DNA of 64,000 nucleotides from Vibrio campbellii CAIM 519 = NBRC 15631 = ATCC 25920 (GCF_002163755.1 NZ_CP015863.1:2604001-2668000), one strand, 5' to 3'. Positions 33,160 to 42,797 are shown, counted from the stretch's first letter. Notes: generated by a model not told the origin, from the letters alone. Numbers and translations are program-made.

Positions 33160-35199
33160 ATGCCTTCCCAGCAATTACAACATTGGTTTGCAACGCTTAC
33201 CTCAAATAGCCCATTCTTTTTTGCTATTCTTGATAATAAACACAATTATCGAATGGTGAGTGATCGCTATTGTGACATTGCAGGCTTAAGACACGACGAC
33301 ATCGTTGGTCTAAACGACAGCCAAGTACTGGGAGAGCAGTTCTACAAAAAGCTCACGCCCTAATACCAACGCGCGTTCAAAGGCGATCATGTTGAAGCAG
33401 AAATCACGCTAGACGAGACCGACCTTGAAACCAGCCTTCACTTCAGTCTTTCTCCGGTTCATGAAGAAAACGAAATCCGCTTCGTGGTTTTCCATGCCAT
33501 AGATACGTCTGAAAAACAAATTCTGGTTCGCTCGTTAGAAGAGTCAGAAAGCAAATTCGCCAAGTTAACTCAACTCCTACCTGACGGTTTGTTATTGGTG
33601 GAAGATGACATCATCATTTCTGCCAACCCAGCCTCCGCACGTTTACTCGGGTTGAATTCACCACATGAGCTACTTGGTGAAGAGCTGACTCGGCTATTTA
33701 TCGATGAAAACAGCAAAAAAGTCTTCACCCATCGCATCAGTACGCTGCTTTCTGAAAAACCTTTTGTGTGCCTGACTAGCGCGCGTTGTGGGTTCGAACG
33801 AAAAGTACAGTTGCATGCCGATACCACGGCGATTCTCGGTAGTGATTCTCAAATCATTTTGATTCAAGACGCCGATGACGCACCAAAGCTGCTCTCTTCC
33901 AACTCCAACGGAGACGCGCACATCGATTCGCTGACCAAGCTGTATAACCGCTTTGGCTTTACCAAGCGACTAGAACAACTCATCAAGAGTCAGACACCGC
34001 TGCTGGTTTTCTACCTCGATATCGATAACTTTAAGAACATTAACGACTCACTGGGCCATCACATCGGTGACAAAGTGATTCAAGAAGTCTCCGCCCGCCT
34101 AAAACGTTCTTTACCTAATCAAGCCATCATTGGTCACTTGGGTGGCGACGAATTTGGCATTATCCTGCCTGAGCCAGAAAACACTCGCATGGCGGAGATC
34201 CTCTCTGAGCGCATTATTTCTCTGATCAACCAACCTTTCGATCTGCATCATTTCAGTAAACGCCTTGCGTGTTCTATCGGTAGTGTCCGCTATCCAGAAG
34301 ATGGACAAGACGCGCGCATTCTACTGCAAAACGCTGATACCGCGATGTACGAAGCAAAAGATCGCGGTCGTAATCGTCTGATTAAATTTAATGATCAGAT
34401 GAACAAAGAGGCGCGCATGCGTTTGTGGCTGGAGATTGAGCTACAAAAAGCCTTGCAGCAAAACGGCTTGGAAGTGTGGTACCAACCAAAAGTTAACGCA
34501 CGTGACTTCAGCATTAACGGTGCCGAAGCACTTGTGCGTTGGAAACACCCAGTCGAAGGCTACATCAGCCCGGGCGCATTTATCCCCGTAGCAGAGCGTG
34601 CAGGCTTGATTGAAAACCTTGGTCGCGTGGTCATGCGTGATGTGTTTAACACAGTAAAACGCTGGAAACTGCAAGGCATTCTACCGGGACGCGTGGCGAT
34701 CAACCTCTCTCCAGAGCAGTTTGGTAACCCACAACTGATCGACTACATGGAGAAGTTACTGCGCACGACCGAACTTGACCCAAGCTGCATTACCTTCGAG
34801 CTAACAGAAAGTGCGGTAATGAGCGACAGCGAACACACTTTGCAAATGCTTAATGCGATCAAGAAGCTTGGTTTCGCATTGTCTATCGATGACTTCGGTA
34901 CAGGTTATTCTTCCCTTTCCTACTTAGCACGCTTCCCTATCGATGAGCTAAAAATCGACCGCGCGTTTATCAACGATATCGATACGCTCCCGAAACAGGT
35001 AACAGTGATTGAGAACATCATCAACCTTGGTAAATCATTGGATTTGACCGTGGTCGCCGAAGGTGTGGAAACCCACCAACAAGCGATACTGCTATCGAAC
35101 CTGCAATGTAACTCGATTCAGGGCTTCCATTTTTACCGTCCTCAACCTAAACACGAGGTTGAAGAGTTGTTTGCGCAAAACCGCCGTCATAAGAACTGA
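33160..35199 (+). pseudogene. rocS: rocS-like GGDEF-EAL gene interrupted by an in-frame stop
   Basis: Encodes a cyclic di-GMP enzyme of RocS type: two PAS-like domains, GGDEF (HLGGDEFGIIL) and EAL (GAEALVRW, FELTES, IDDFGTGYSSLSYL, LKIDRAFI, VVAEGVET), all catalytic motifs intact. However codon 68 is TAA (33361-33363), inside the first PAS domain. The same frame is open on both sides and no base is missing, so the uninterrupted gene would be 679 residues; the stop most simply replaces a tyrosine codon. The first start codon after the stop is GTG 33484, which would make a 571-residue protein lacking the first PAS domain. RocS in V. cholerae lowers cyclic di-GMP and lies beside the same genes (from memory). 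Confidence 0.8.
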
Positions 35200-35224
35200 T
35201 CTCAACTGCAACAAAATCTGAGTG

Positions 35225-35248
35225 TTACCCCTTACTCTCAAGGGGTAA
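35225..35248 (+). terminator. Hairpin after the rocS-like gene
   Basis: TTACCCCTT (35225-35233) pairs with AAGGGGTAA (35240-35248), 26 bp past the stop. The T-run is absent, so termination may be incomplete. Confidence 0.6.
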
Positions 35249-35348
35249 ATCTCAACTTTATTGCGCTAAACCTAACTTAGGTCAATTTCGCTATTCATAA
35301 TTCTTCATAAAATGCGGGCACCTTTTTATTCTCTATGATTGTGAGCAT

Positions 35349-36362
35349 ATGGAACTCTTGTGTCCTGCAGGTAACTTGCCTGCGCTAAAAACCGCGATTG
35401 ATTGCGGTGCAGACGCCGTATACATCGGCTTTAAAGACGACACCAACGCTCGTCACTTTGCTGGTCTGAACTTCAACGGCAAGAAGCTAGAAAAAGCGGT
35501 GCAATACGTTCATGACCGCAACAAAAAGATCCACGTTGCACTTAACACTTTTGCCCACCCGAATGGTTTTGAACGTTGGACAAACGCTGTCGACAACGCA
35601 GCGGCACTGGGTGTCGATGCACTGATCGTGGCTGACATTGCGGTACTTGAGTACGCTGCTCACAAATACCCAGAGCTCGAACTGCACCTTTCTGTACAGG
35701 CATCAGCCACCAACGTTGCTGCGGTAGATTTCTACAAGCAAAACTTCAACGTCAAACGTGTTGTACTGCCTCGCGTACTGTCTATCCATCAGGTAAAACA
35801 GCTTTCTCGCAACATCACCAGCGATGTCGAGCTAGAAGTGTTTGCTTTTGGTAGCCTGTGCATCATGTCAGAAGGTCGCTGCTACCTGTCTTCATACATG
35901 ACTGGCGAATCACCAAACACCGTTGGTGCGTGCTCTCCGGCGAAATACGTTCGCTGGCAAGAAACAGAAAACGGTCTGGAATCTCGTCTTAACGACATCC
36001 TGATCGATCGTTACAGCGCTGGTGAAAACGCGGGCTACCCAACCTTGTGTAAAGGTCGTTTCGAAGCTGAAATTGAAGGTGAGAAAAAACGCTACCACGC
36101 ACTGGAAGAGCCAACCAGTTTGAACACCCTTTCTATGTTGCCTGAGCTGTTTGCTGCCAATGTCGCTTCCGTAAAAATTGAAGGTCGCCAACGTAGCCCT
36201 GCTTACGTAGAACAAGTGACGCGCACGTGGCGTGCAGCGATTGATCGTTACCAAGCAAATCCAGAGGCTTACCAAGTTGAAGCGGCTTGGAATGCAGCAT
36301 TGGCAAACGTGTCTGAAGGTACGCAAACCACACTTGGTGCTTACCACCGTAAATGGCAGTAG
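35349..36362 (+). CDS. ubiU: Oxygen-independent ubiquinone hydroxylation subunit UbiU
   Basis: U32-peptidase-family iron-sulfur protein (E. coli YhbU), 337 residues, partner of UbiV in O2-independent ring hydroxylation of ubiquinone precursors. The N-terminus MELLCPAGNLPALKTAIDCG is typical. The [4Fe-4S] cysteines appear in order: GSLCIMSEGRCYLSS, GACSP and PTLCKGRF. It overlaps the reading frame of ubiV only at its very end: ubiV starts 9 bp after the stop. Confidence 0.93.
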   Translation: MELLCPAGNLPALKTAIDCGADAVYIGFKDDTNARHFAGLNFNGKKLEKAVQYVHDRNKKIHVALNTFAHPNGFERWTNAVDNAAALGVDALIVADIAVLEYAAHKYPELELHLSVQASATNVAAVDFYKQNFNVKRVVLPRVLSIHQVKQLSRNITSDVELEVFAFGSLCIMSEGRCYLSSYMTGESPNTVGACSPAKYVRWQETENGLESRLNDILIDRYSAGENAGYPTLCKGRFEAEIEGEKKRYHALEEPTSLNTLSMLPELFAANVASVKIEGRQRSPAYVEQVTRTWRAAIDRYQANPEAYQVEAAWNAALANVSEGTQTTLGAYHRKWQ

Positions 36363-36370
36363 AGGTTAAG

Positions 36371-37261
36371 ATGGATAACTCAATGAAATACGCACTTGGT
36401 CCGTTGTTGTACTTCTGGCCAAAGCAAGACGTTGAAGCGTTTTATGAACAAGCGAAATCAAGCTCTGCGGACATCATCTACCTTGGTGAGACCGTATGTT
36501 CAAAACGTCGTGAAATGAAGCCTGCACATTGGTTTTATATCGCGAAAGAACTGTCTGCATCTGGCAAACAAGTCGTGCTTTCCACGATGGCGTTATTAGA
36601 AGCGCCAAGTGAAGTGAACATCATGAAGAAGTACATCGACAACGGTGACTTCGCGATTGAAGCCAACGATGTGTCTGCGGTTCAACTGGCTTCTGAGCAC
36701 AAAGTGCCTTTCGTCGTTGGCCCAGCGGTTAACACTTACAACGCGCACACGCTTAACTTGTTCCTAAAACAGGGCATGATCCGCTGGTGTATGCCTGTAG
36801 AGCTGTCTCGCGAATGGCTAAGCAATACATTGGTTCAATGTGATGAACTTGGCATTCGCAATAAGTTTGAAGTGGAAGTATTTAGCCACGGCTACCTACC
36901 GCTGGCTTACTCGGCGCGCTGCTTTACCGCTCGTGCAGAAAACAAAGCTAAAGACGACTGCGAAACTTGCTGTATTAAGTACCCAACAGGTATCCAAGTA
37001 AGCAGCCAAGAAGGTCAGGAAGTATTTAACCTCAACGGCATCCAAACTCAGTCTGGTTACTGCTACAACCTGATCAACGATCTGCCAAGTATGGAAGGTT
37101 TGGTTGATGTGGTTCGTCTAAGCCCACTTGGCCTTAGCACCTTCTCTGAGCTAGACCAGTTCCGTTCCAATGAGAAAGGCACCAACCCAGGCAAGCTCCA
37201 AGACCGCCAATGTAACGGTTACTGGCATCAACTTGCTGGCTTAGAGGTGAAAAACATCTAA
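36371..37261 (+). CDS. ubiV: Oxygen-independent ubiquinone hydroxylation subunit UbiV
   Basis: U32-family partner of UbiU (E. coli YhbV), 296 residues. Conserved cluster cysteines: GETVCSKRR and the group YSARCFTARAENKAKDDCETC. The start at 36371 is preceded by AGAGGTTAAG; the frame is open 6 codons further back but without a ribosome site. The protein body begins MKYALGPLLYFWPK, matching E. coli UbiV. Terminates at a strong hairpin shared with the MATE gene. Confidence 0.93.
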   Translation: MDNSMKYALGPLLYFWPKQDVEAFYEQAKSSSADIIYLGETVCSKRREMKPAHWFYIAKELSASGKQVVLSTMALLEAPSEVNIMKKYIDNGDFAIEANDVSAVQLASEHKVPFVVGPAVNTYNAHTLNLFLKQGMIRWCMPVELSREWLSNTLVQCDELGIRNKFEVEVFSHGYLPLAYSARCFTARAENKAKDDCETCCIKYPTGIQVSSQEGQEVFNLNGIQTQSGYCYNLINDLPSMEGLVDVVRLSPLGLSTFSELDQFRSNEKGTNPGKLQDRQCNGYWHQLAGLEVKNI

Positions 37262-37287
37262 GCCCTAATCAGGGTTTCAAGCCAATA

Positions 37288-37315
37288 AAAAAGCGAGGTA
37301 CTGACCTCGCTTTTT
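37288..37315. terminator. Bidirectional terminator between ubiV and the MATE gene
   Basis: AAAAAGCGAGGT (37288-37299) pairs with ACCTCGCTTTTT (37304-37315) around a 4-nt loop. Confidence 0.92.
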
Positions 37316-37330
37316 CGTATTAATATTCGG

Positions 37331-38677
37331 TTAAGAGACTTGAACACTCGGCTCTGGAGAGCTCTCATTCATTATCTTCTTAATATCACGCCACAACATT
37401 GTCATCACCACCAGACTCAAGGCGATGTTAGACAATGGGAACGCAATCCAAATACCCGTCACTCCCAATAACTTCGGCATGATGAACAAGAAAGGCAATT
37501 GAATCACCATATTACCAATGGTCACAAACATCGCTTTGCTGCCTTTGTTTACCGATTGGTAGTACGCCGCCGCAACCACTAAGAAGCCATCTAAGAACAG
37601 CGCAAACATGTGTAGACGGATACCGACCACCGTCGCATCAATCAGATGTTGGTCTGCGTTGTTGAACACCGACACAAACTCGTAAGGGAAGATGTTCATG
37701 AGAATAACAAACGCGACACCACCGAGTACTGACGTGCCCATTGCGACCTTCAACAGCTTACGAATATTGTCTTGATTGCGTGCACCATGGTTATAGCTCA
37801 CCAAAGGCTGCATACCATTAGCAATGCCTTCAGCGATCAAGTAGTAGACTGTCACGATATAACCCAAGATGGCGTAAGCACCAATCAACAACGCACTACC
37901 GTACTGGGCAAATAATGCATTGTGCAGCGCAACCATCATTGAGCCATACGCATACATAAAGAAGCTAGACGTGCCTATCATGACAATCTTAGGAATGACA
38001 TCAAACTGCATCTTCAAATCGCCGAAAGACAAGCGCATGTTTGCTCTGGAAGTAAAGAAGTACCCTACCCCCAAAATCGTCACAACCATCTGCGCCAGAG
38101 CGGTCGCAATTGCAGCACCGGTAAGCTCCCAGCCCAGCCAAGCGATAAAGATATAGTCGAGCACGATATTGATTACCGCGCCGATCACCATCAAGATGGT
38201 GGCTAAGTTAGGGCTATCATTATTACGCAGCAAAAACGGTACTGCAATCGAACCCAGCGAGAACACACACGCGACACTCAGGATATGCAGGTACTGCAAA
38301 CCAAGCTCGTAAACACGATCTTCAGCGCCCTGCCAGCGAATAAATTCATCGGCGAAGAAAAACAAGGTTGTCGCCACTATTGGCATCAGAGCGACTAAAA
38401 GCAATAGACCAGTTGAGAGAATGCGTTTCGCGCCCTCACTGTCTTTTTCACCTTGTTTGATAGAGGCGAGTGCGCCCGTACCTACACCCACCATCATACC
38501 GATACCGAGTATCGAGCCGATAATTGGCCAAGCAACGTTGATCCCCGCTAATCCGTCAGCACCGACATACCGACCGATAAAGATACCATCCACCACTTGA
38601 TACAAGCCGTTAACCAGCATGGCTGCAACGGTCGGAATTGTGTATTTCCAAAACTGTTTATAAATAGAGTTTTGCAT
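37331..38677 (-). CDS. MATE-family multidrug exporter
   Basis: Cation-coupled multidrug exporter of the inner membrane, 448 residues with twelve predicted helices in two homologous halves (first half IPTVAAMLVNGLYQVVDGIF with IGRYVGADGLAGINVAWP; second half YYLIAEGIANGMQPLVSYNHGA). It is closest to the MepA/DinF-like MATE groups. The ATG at 38677 is preceded by GGTGG; an in-frame TTG four codons upstream is less likely. A MarR gene lies immediately upstream on the same strand, and an operator identical in both arms to the MarR one stands 13 bp before this start, so the exporter is almost surely under that repressor. Confidence 0.9.
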   Translation of the reverse strand: MQNSIYKQFWKYTIPTVAAMLVNGLYQVVDGIFIGRYVGADGLAGINVAWPIIGSILGIGMMVGVGTGALASIKQGEKDSEGAKRILSTGLLLLVALMPIVATTLFFFADEFIRWQGAEDRVYELGLQYLHILSVACVFSLGSIAVPFLLRNNDSPNLATILMVIGAVINIVLDYIFIAWLGWELTGAAIATALAQMVVTILGVGYFFTSRANMRLSFGDLKMQFDVIPKIVMIGTSSFFMYAYGSMMVALHNALFAQYGSALLIGAYAILGYIVTVYYLIAEGIANGMQPLVSYNHGARNQDNIRKLLKVAMGTSVLGGVAFVILMNIFPYEFVSVFNNADQHLIDATVVGIRLHMFALFLDGFLVVAAAYYQSVNKGSKAMFVTIGNMVIQLPFLFIMPKLLGVTGIWIAFPLSNIALSLVVMTMLWRDIKKIMNESSPEPSVQVS

Positions 38678-38689
38678 GACTACCACCAA

Positions 38690-38708
38690 TAGTTAGCAAA
38701 GCTAACTA
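38690..38708. promoter_or_regulatory. MarR operator copy 1 (before MATE gene)
   Basis: TAGTTAGCAAAGCTAACTA: a perfect 8-bp inverted repeat around AAA, between marR and the exporter gene. Differs from the copy upstream of marR by one base in the spacer. Confidence 0.85.
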
Positions 38709-38733
38709 AATTGATAAAAGAATAAAAATAGGT

Positions 38734-39147
38734 TTAATTTCCTAGCGCTTTATCTAATAGCGCTTTCAATTGCTGTGCTTCTTTCGCATCCAACTTACGC
38801 ATAAGCTGCTGTGAAATATCTTTATACACCACTTGTTCCAAAGACATTTCAGCTATCACTTCTTCCGTTAATAGCACGCGTTTAGAGCGAGCATCTTCGT
38901 TACAAGCAATACGCCTTACCAAGCCCTTTTTCTCCAAACGAACCACCATATTTGAAGCCGAAGGTTTGGTAACTTGAAGCTCTTCCGCTAAGTCGGTAAT
39001 GCGTACACCTTCTGGGTGCAGTTGAATCACTCGCAAGTAATCAAACTCATTAAAACTCAGGTGCGAAAGTGGATCTTCTTTAGCATAAACACGCCACGCT
39101 TTGGCACAAAAGCGTTCTAAATCAATCAGGCTTTTTTCTAATGCCAT
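38734..39147 (-). CDS. MarR-family repressor of the MATE exporter
   Basis: MarR-type winged-helix regulator of 137 residues. The recognition region is about residues 45-95 (VRITDLAEELQVTKPSASNM, then LEKKGLVRRIACNEDARSKR). Two identical-armed operators, one before this gene and one before the exporter, imply autoregulation and control of efflux. The inducer is unknown, presumably a toxic compound that the MATE pump exports. Confidence 0.92.
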   Translation of the reverse strand: MALEKSLIDLERFCAKAWRVYAKEDPLSHLSFNEFDYLRVIQLHPEGVRITDLAEELQVTKPSASNMVVRLEKKGLVRRIACNEDARSKRVLLTEEVIAEMSLEQVVYKDISQQLMRKLDAKEAQQLKALLDKALGN

Positions 39148-39162
39148 TATGCTTTGCCCATT

Positions 39163-39181
39163 TAGTTAGCAAGGCTAACTA
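39163..39181. promoter_or_regulatory. MarR operator copy 2 (before marR)
   Basis: TAGTTAGCAAGGCTAACTA, the same 8-bp arms as the site at 38690, located 16 bp upstream of the marR start. Confidence 0.85.
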
Positions 39182-39210
39182 TTTTAGTGAAGACATCCAA
39201 GTTCTTCAAG

Positions 39211-39239
39211 CACAAAAAAGCCGCTCTGGTTGAGCGGCT
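39211..39239 (-). terminator. nlpI terminator
   Basis: AGCCGCTC (39219-39226) pairs with GAGCGGCT (39232-39239); minus-strand T-run TTTTTTG follows, 20 bp past the nlpI stop. Confidence 0.88.
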
Positions 39240-39256
39240 CATGGTTATTTTTCTTC

Positions 39257-40168
39257 TTATTGCTCTTGCTCAGCTTTGAGCTTAGCAAGTTGTTCTTGCT
39301 GCAACTGATCGTAGATTTGCGCCAACTCCAAGAAAGAGTAACGGTGCTCTACGTATTCATAAACGTTGAAAGAGATCGCCAGCTTGTACAACGAAATCGC
39401 GTCAGCAATATCACCCTCGAGTTGGTAACGCTTACCAAGGTAGAAGTAAGTTTCTGTTAAACGCTCAGCAAGGCGGTAGTTCTCACGCGTGCCATCCATG
39501 ATAGCTTTAAGCGCAGCATCATCAGACACGTCACGCAGCATGATCGCAACTAAAACCCAGCCCCACTCTTCGCTTCGATCGCGTTGGTAACGTTTCTCTA
39601 AGTTCGCTTTTGCTTGCTCTGGGTTTTGTTCAGCTTCAATGATGTAAAGCCACAGTGCGCGAAACGGGTCACTCGGCATTTCTTCATAATGCTTAGTCAT
39701 GTCTTCCAGAGCTAGGTCGATGCGGCCGCCGTAATACAAAGCTATCGCACGGTTACGCTCTGCGTATGAATTCTCTGGTGCTAGCTCTAATGTCGAATCG
39801 AACGCTTCGTAAGCCGCATCAAACTCGCCAACTTGAGTGAAATACACGCCTAGTAGGTTAAAGATGTCTGGTTGAGCAGGGTTAAGTTGCAAAGACTGAT
39901 TGAAGTCCAAACGAGCAAGATCACGCAGGCCAACACTGTCATAGTAGTTACCACGCTCGTAATGCATCTTAGCGCGAACTTCATCACTCAGGTCTGGACG
40001 CTGTAAAAGCTGGGAAAGGCGCGCAATCTGAACTTCTTGTTGCACGCTTGGTTGTAGCGGTACCGCCATCGGAGGGTAGATCCACTGTTGTGCCGATTGT
40101 TGAGAGGTATTAGCACAACCGGTCAGCGCGATAGCAACACATAAACTTGCGGTTTGAAACCATTTCAC
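39257..40168 (-). CDS. nlpI: Lipoprotein NlpI
   Basis: Outer-membrane lipoprotein of 303 residues with tetratricopeptide repeats, which in E. coli recruits the protease Prc to degrade the endopeptidase MepS and scaffolds peptidoglycan hydrolases. Signal peptide with lipobox LTGC (Cys near residue 18). TPR-like helices run from about residue 55 to 290 (LSDEVRAKMHYERGNYYDSV, FNLLGVYFTQVGEFDAAYEA, NRAIALYYGGRIDLALED). Conserved position directly downstream of pnp. Confidence 0.94.
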   Translation of the reverse strand: MKWFQTASLCVAIALTGCANTSQQSAQQWIYPPMAVPLQPSVQQEVQIARLSQLLQRPDLSDEVRAKMHYERGNYYDSVGLRDLARLDFNQSLQLNPAQPDIFNLLGVYFTQVGEFDAAYEAFDSTLELAPENSYAERNRAIALYYGGRIDLALEDMTKHYEEMPSDPFRALWLYIIEAEQNPEQAKANLEKRYQRDRSEEWGWVLVAIMLRDVSDDAALKAIMDGTRENYRLAERLTETYFYLGKRYQLEGDIADAISLYKLAISFNVYEYVEHRYSFLELAQIYDQLQQEQLAKLKAEQEQ

Positions 40169-40261
40169 TAATTGGTACTCCTGTTTGGACCGCTCTGGGT
40201 CTGTTTCTCTTTATGCACTATAGGCTAGTTAACTTCGCTTGAGGCGATAATTGGTGAAACA

Positions 40262-40297
40262 GGCCAAAAAAAAGGGGAGCGAAAATGCTCCCCTTTT
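40262..40297 (-). terminator. pnp terminator
   Basis: AAAAGGGGAGC (40270-40280) pairs with GCTCCCCTTTT (40287-40297), then a run of eight T on the minus strand. Confidence 0.92.
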
Positions 40298-40351
40298 ATA
40301 GCATGCTTTCAGGCTCTTAAGCTAATAAAAGACCAAAAGTCGAAACTTAGA

Positions 40352-42484
40352 TTACTCGCCTTTTGCTTCAGAAGCGTCGTTTGCTTCTTCTGCTGGCTTC
40401 TCTACTGCTTCTTTCATACTTAGACGTACACGGCCTTGACGGTCAATTTCAAGAACTTTAACTTGAACTTCTTGACCTTCAGTTAGGTAGTCAGACACTT
40501 TCTCAACGCGTTTTTCAGCGATTTGAGAGATGTGTACTAGACCATCTTTACCAGGAAGAACCGTTACGAATGCACCAAAGTCAGCCAAACGTGCAACTTT
40601 ACCAGTGTAGATACGACCTACTTCAACTTCAGCAGTGATCTCTTCGATACGGCGGATAGCTTCTTTCGCTGCTGCACCTTCAGTTGCTGCAATCTTGATA
40701 GTACCGTCGTCTTCGATTTCGATAGTTGTACCAGTCTCTTCAGTTAGAGCACGGATAACTGCACCACCTTTACCGATAACGTCTTTGATCTTCTCTGCGC
40801 TGATCTTCATTGTGTGAATGCGAGGAGCGAATTCAGAGATGTCTTCACGAGCACCAGAGATAGCTTCATCCATTACAGATAGGATGTGCTTACGTGCACC
40901 TTGAGCTTGGTTAAGCGCAATTTGCATGATCTCTTTAGTGATACCTTCGATCTTGATGTCCATTTGAAGTGCAGTGATACCAGTGTTAGTACCTGCTACT
41001 TTAAAGTCCATGTCACCTAGGTGGTCTTCGTCACCAAGGATGTCAGAAAGAACCACGAAGTCGTCGCCTTCTTTAACAAGACCCATTGCGATACCCGCAA
41101 CAGAAGACTTGATTGGCACACCTGCGTCCATAAGAGCAAGAGAAGTACCACATACAGAAGCCATTGAAGAAGAACCGTTAGATTCAGTGATTTCCGATAC
41201 AACACGTACTGTGTATGGGAACTCATCAACAGAAGGCATTACTGCTGCGATACCGCGTTTCGCCAGTTTACCGTGACCGATTTCACGACGCTTAGGAGAA
41301 CCTACAAAACCAGTTTCGCCTACACAGTATGGAGGGAAGTTGTAATGTAGTAGGAAGTGATCTTTACGCTCACCCGTTAGTTCGTCGATGATTTGAGCGT
41401 CACGCTGCGTACCTAGAGTCGCAGTTACTAGCGCCTGAGTTTCACCACGAGTAAATAGTGAAGAACCGTGAGTACGAGGAAGAACACCAGTACGTACGTC
41501 AAGCGCACGAACCATGTCTTTTTCACGACCGTCGATACGTGGGTTACCAGCGATGATGCTGCGACGTACAACCGTCTTCTCTAGATCGTGGAAGATAGTG
41601 TGGATCTCTTTTGTGTTTGCTTCTGGATCTTCAGCAAGCAGCACTTCGTTAACTTCACCAGCGATCTCGTGGATGCGGTCGTAACGAGCCATCTTCTCAG
41701 TGATTTGGTAAGCTTCAACCAGTTTTGCTTCAGCAAGTTCAGCAATCTTAGTTACCAGCGCAGTGTTCTCTGCTGGAGCAACCCAATCCCAAGCAGGAGT
41801 AGCAACTTCAGCTTTGAATTCGTTGATTGCTTTGATCACAGCTTGTTGTTGATCGTGACCGAATACAACAGCAGATAGCATTTCTTCTTCAGTTAGGTTG
41901 TCAGCTTCTGATTCAACCATTAGTACTGCAGATTCAGTACCCGCAACAACTAGGTCTAGCTTAGATGTTTCTAGCTCAGTGTTGCTTGGGTTAAGTACTA
42001 GTTGACCATCGATGTGACCAACACGCGCAGCACCGATAGGACCGTTGAACGGAATACCAGAGATAGCTAGCGCAGCAGACGTACCAATCATTGTTGGGAT
42101 GTCTGGTTGAACGTCTGGGTTCACAGATACTACTGTTGCAATAACTTGTACTTCGTTTTTGAATGCATCTGGGAATAGTGGACGGATTGGACGGTCGATT
42201 AGACGAGCCGTTAGCGTTTCGCCTTCAGAAGGACGACCTTCACGCTTGAAGAAACCACCAGGGATTTTACCTGCTGCGTAAGTACGCTCTTGGTAGTTAA
42301 CTGTTAGAGGGAAAAAGTCTTGACCTTCAACCGCTTCTTTTTTACCAACTACAGAAACGAATACTGCTGTATCGTCCATAGTAACCATTACTGCAGCCGT
42401 AGCTTGACGTGCGATAACGCCAGTTTCTAGAGTAACTGTGTGGTTACCATACTGGAACGTTTTAACAACTGGTTTTTCGAACAT
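40352..42484 (-). CDS. pnp: Polynucleotide phosphorylase
   Basis: 3'-5' phosphorolytic exoribonuclease, core of the RNA degradosome and turnover of mRNA and sRNA. 710 residues: two RNase PH domains, a KH domain (IKDVIGKGGAVIRALTEETG) and a C-terminal S1 domain (GRIYTGKVARLADFGAFVTV). The 3' tail is short and acidic. Downstream of rpsO, as in E. coli. Its 313-bp leader is highly structured (42548-42643), consistent with the RNase III and PNPase autoregulation known in E. coli. Confidence 0.97.
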   Translation of the reverse strand: MFEKPVVKTFQYGNHTVTLETGVIARQATAAVMVTMDDTAVFVSVVGKKEAVEGQDFFPLTVNYQERTYAAGKIPGGFFKREGRPSEGETLTARLIDRPIRPLFPDAFKNEVQVIATVVSVNPDVQPDIPTMIGTSAALAISGIPFNGPIGAARVGHIDGQLVLNPSNTELETSKLDLVVAGTESAVLMVESEADNLTEEEMLSAVVFGHDQQQAVIKAINEFKAEVATPAWDWVAPAENTALVTKIAELAEAKLVEAYQITEKMARYDRIHEIAGEVNEVLLAEDPEANTKEIHTIFHDLEKTVVRRSIIAGNPRIDGREKDMVRALDVRTGVLPRTHGSSLFTRGETQALVTATLGTQRDAQIIDELTGERKDHFLLHYNFPPYCVGETGFVGSPKRREIGHGKLAKRGIAAVMPSVDEFPYTVRVVSEITESNGSSSMASVCGTSLALMDAGVPIKSSVAGIAMGLVKEGDDFVVLSDILGDEDHLGDMDFKVAGTNTGITALQMDIKIEGITKEIMQIALNQAQGARKHILSVMDEAISGAREDISEFAPRIHTMKISAEKIKDVIGKGGAVIRALTEETGTTIEIEDDGTIKIAATEGAAAKEAIRRIEEITAEVEVGRIYTGKVARLADFGAFVTVLPGKDGLVHISQIAEKRVEKVSDYLTEGQEVQVKVLEIDRQGRVRLSMKEAVEKPAEEANDASEAKGE

Positions 42485-42547
42485 TGTTATTCCTTGTTTC
42501 CAAGCGCATCGATTGATTTGCTTAGAGAGTATTGATTGATACCCAAG

Positions 42548-42643
42548 GCATTACGAATCGCGACTAGTAAAAACAAACTAATGTGGCGTTCAGTTCACTT
42601 TTAATAGTCGCGACCTTTTGGTCGACGTGGTTGACTGTAATGC
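42548..42643 (-). promoter_or_regulatory. Structured pnp leader
   Basis: Nested arms GCATTAC (42548-42554) with GTAATGC (42637-42643) and CGCGACTA (42559-42566) with TAGTCGCG (42605-42612), plus hairpin CGACC-TTTT-GGTCG (42611-42624). This is the right place for the RNase III-cleaved autoregulatory structure of pnp mRNA. No gene is seen in the rest of 42485-42797. Confidence 0.6.
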
Positions 42644-42744
42644 AATGAGCCTAGTGAAAATCTCTAAACGAGATTGAGCCGCGTGTAGTATAACGGCATA
42701 AGTCTGATTTGGCTAAGCTATAGCAGTCAAAATAAGTAACGGGC

Positions 42745-42772
42745 AACAAAAAAGGGGCATAAAGCCCCTTTT
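42745..42772 (-). terminator. Terminator between rpsO and pnp
   Basis: AAAAGGGGC (42750-42758) pairs with GCCCCTTTT (42764-42772), then TTTTTTG on the minus strand, 26 bp past the rpsO stop. pnp then depends on readthrough or its own promoter. Confidence 0.88.
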
Positions 42773-42797
42773 AGACAAACTGCTATGCAGTCGCTGA

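Noticed and set aside
33361..33363. Stop-codon recoding in the rocS-like gene
   Set aside because: TAA is not a known recoding codon in vibrios and no recoding structure was evident; a plain nonsense change is simpler.
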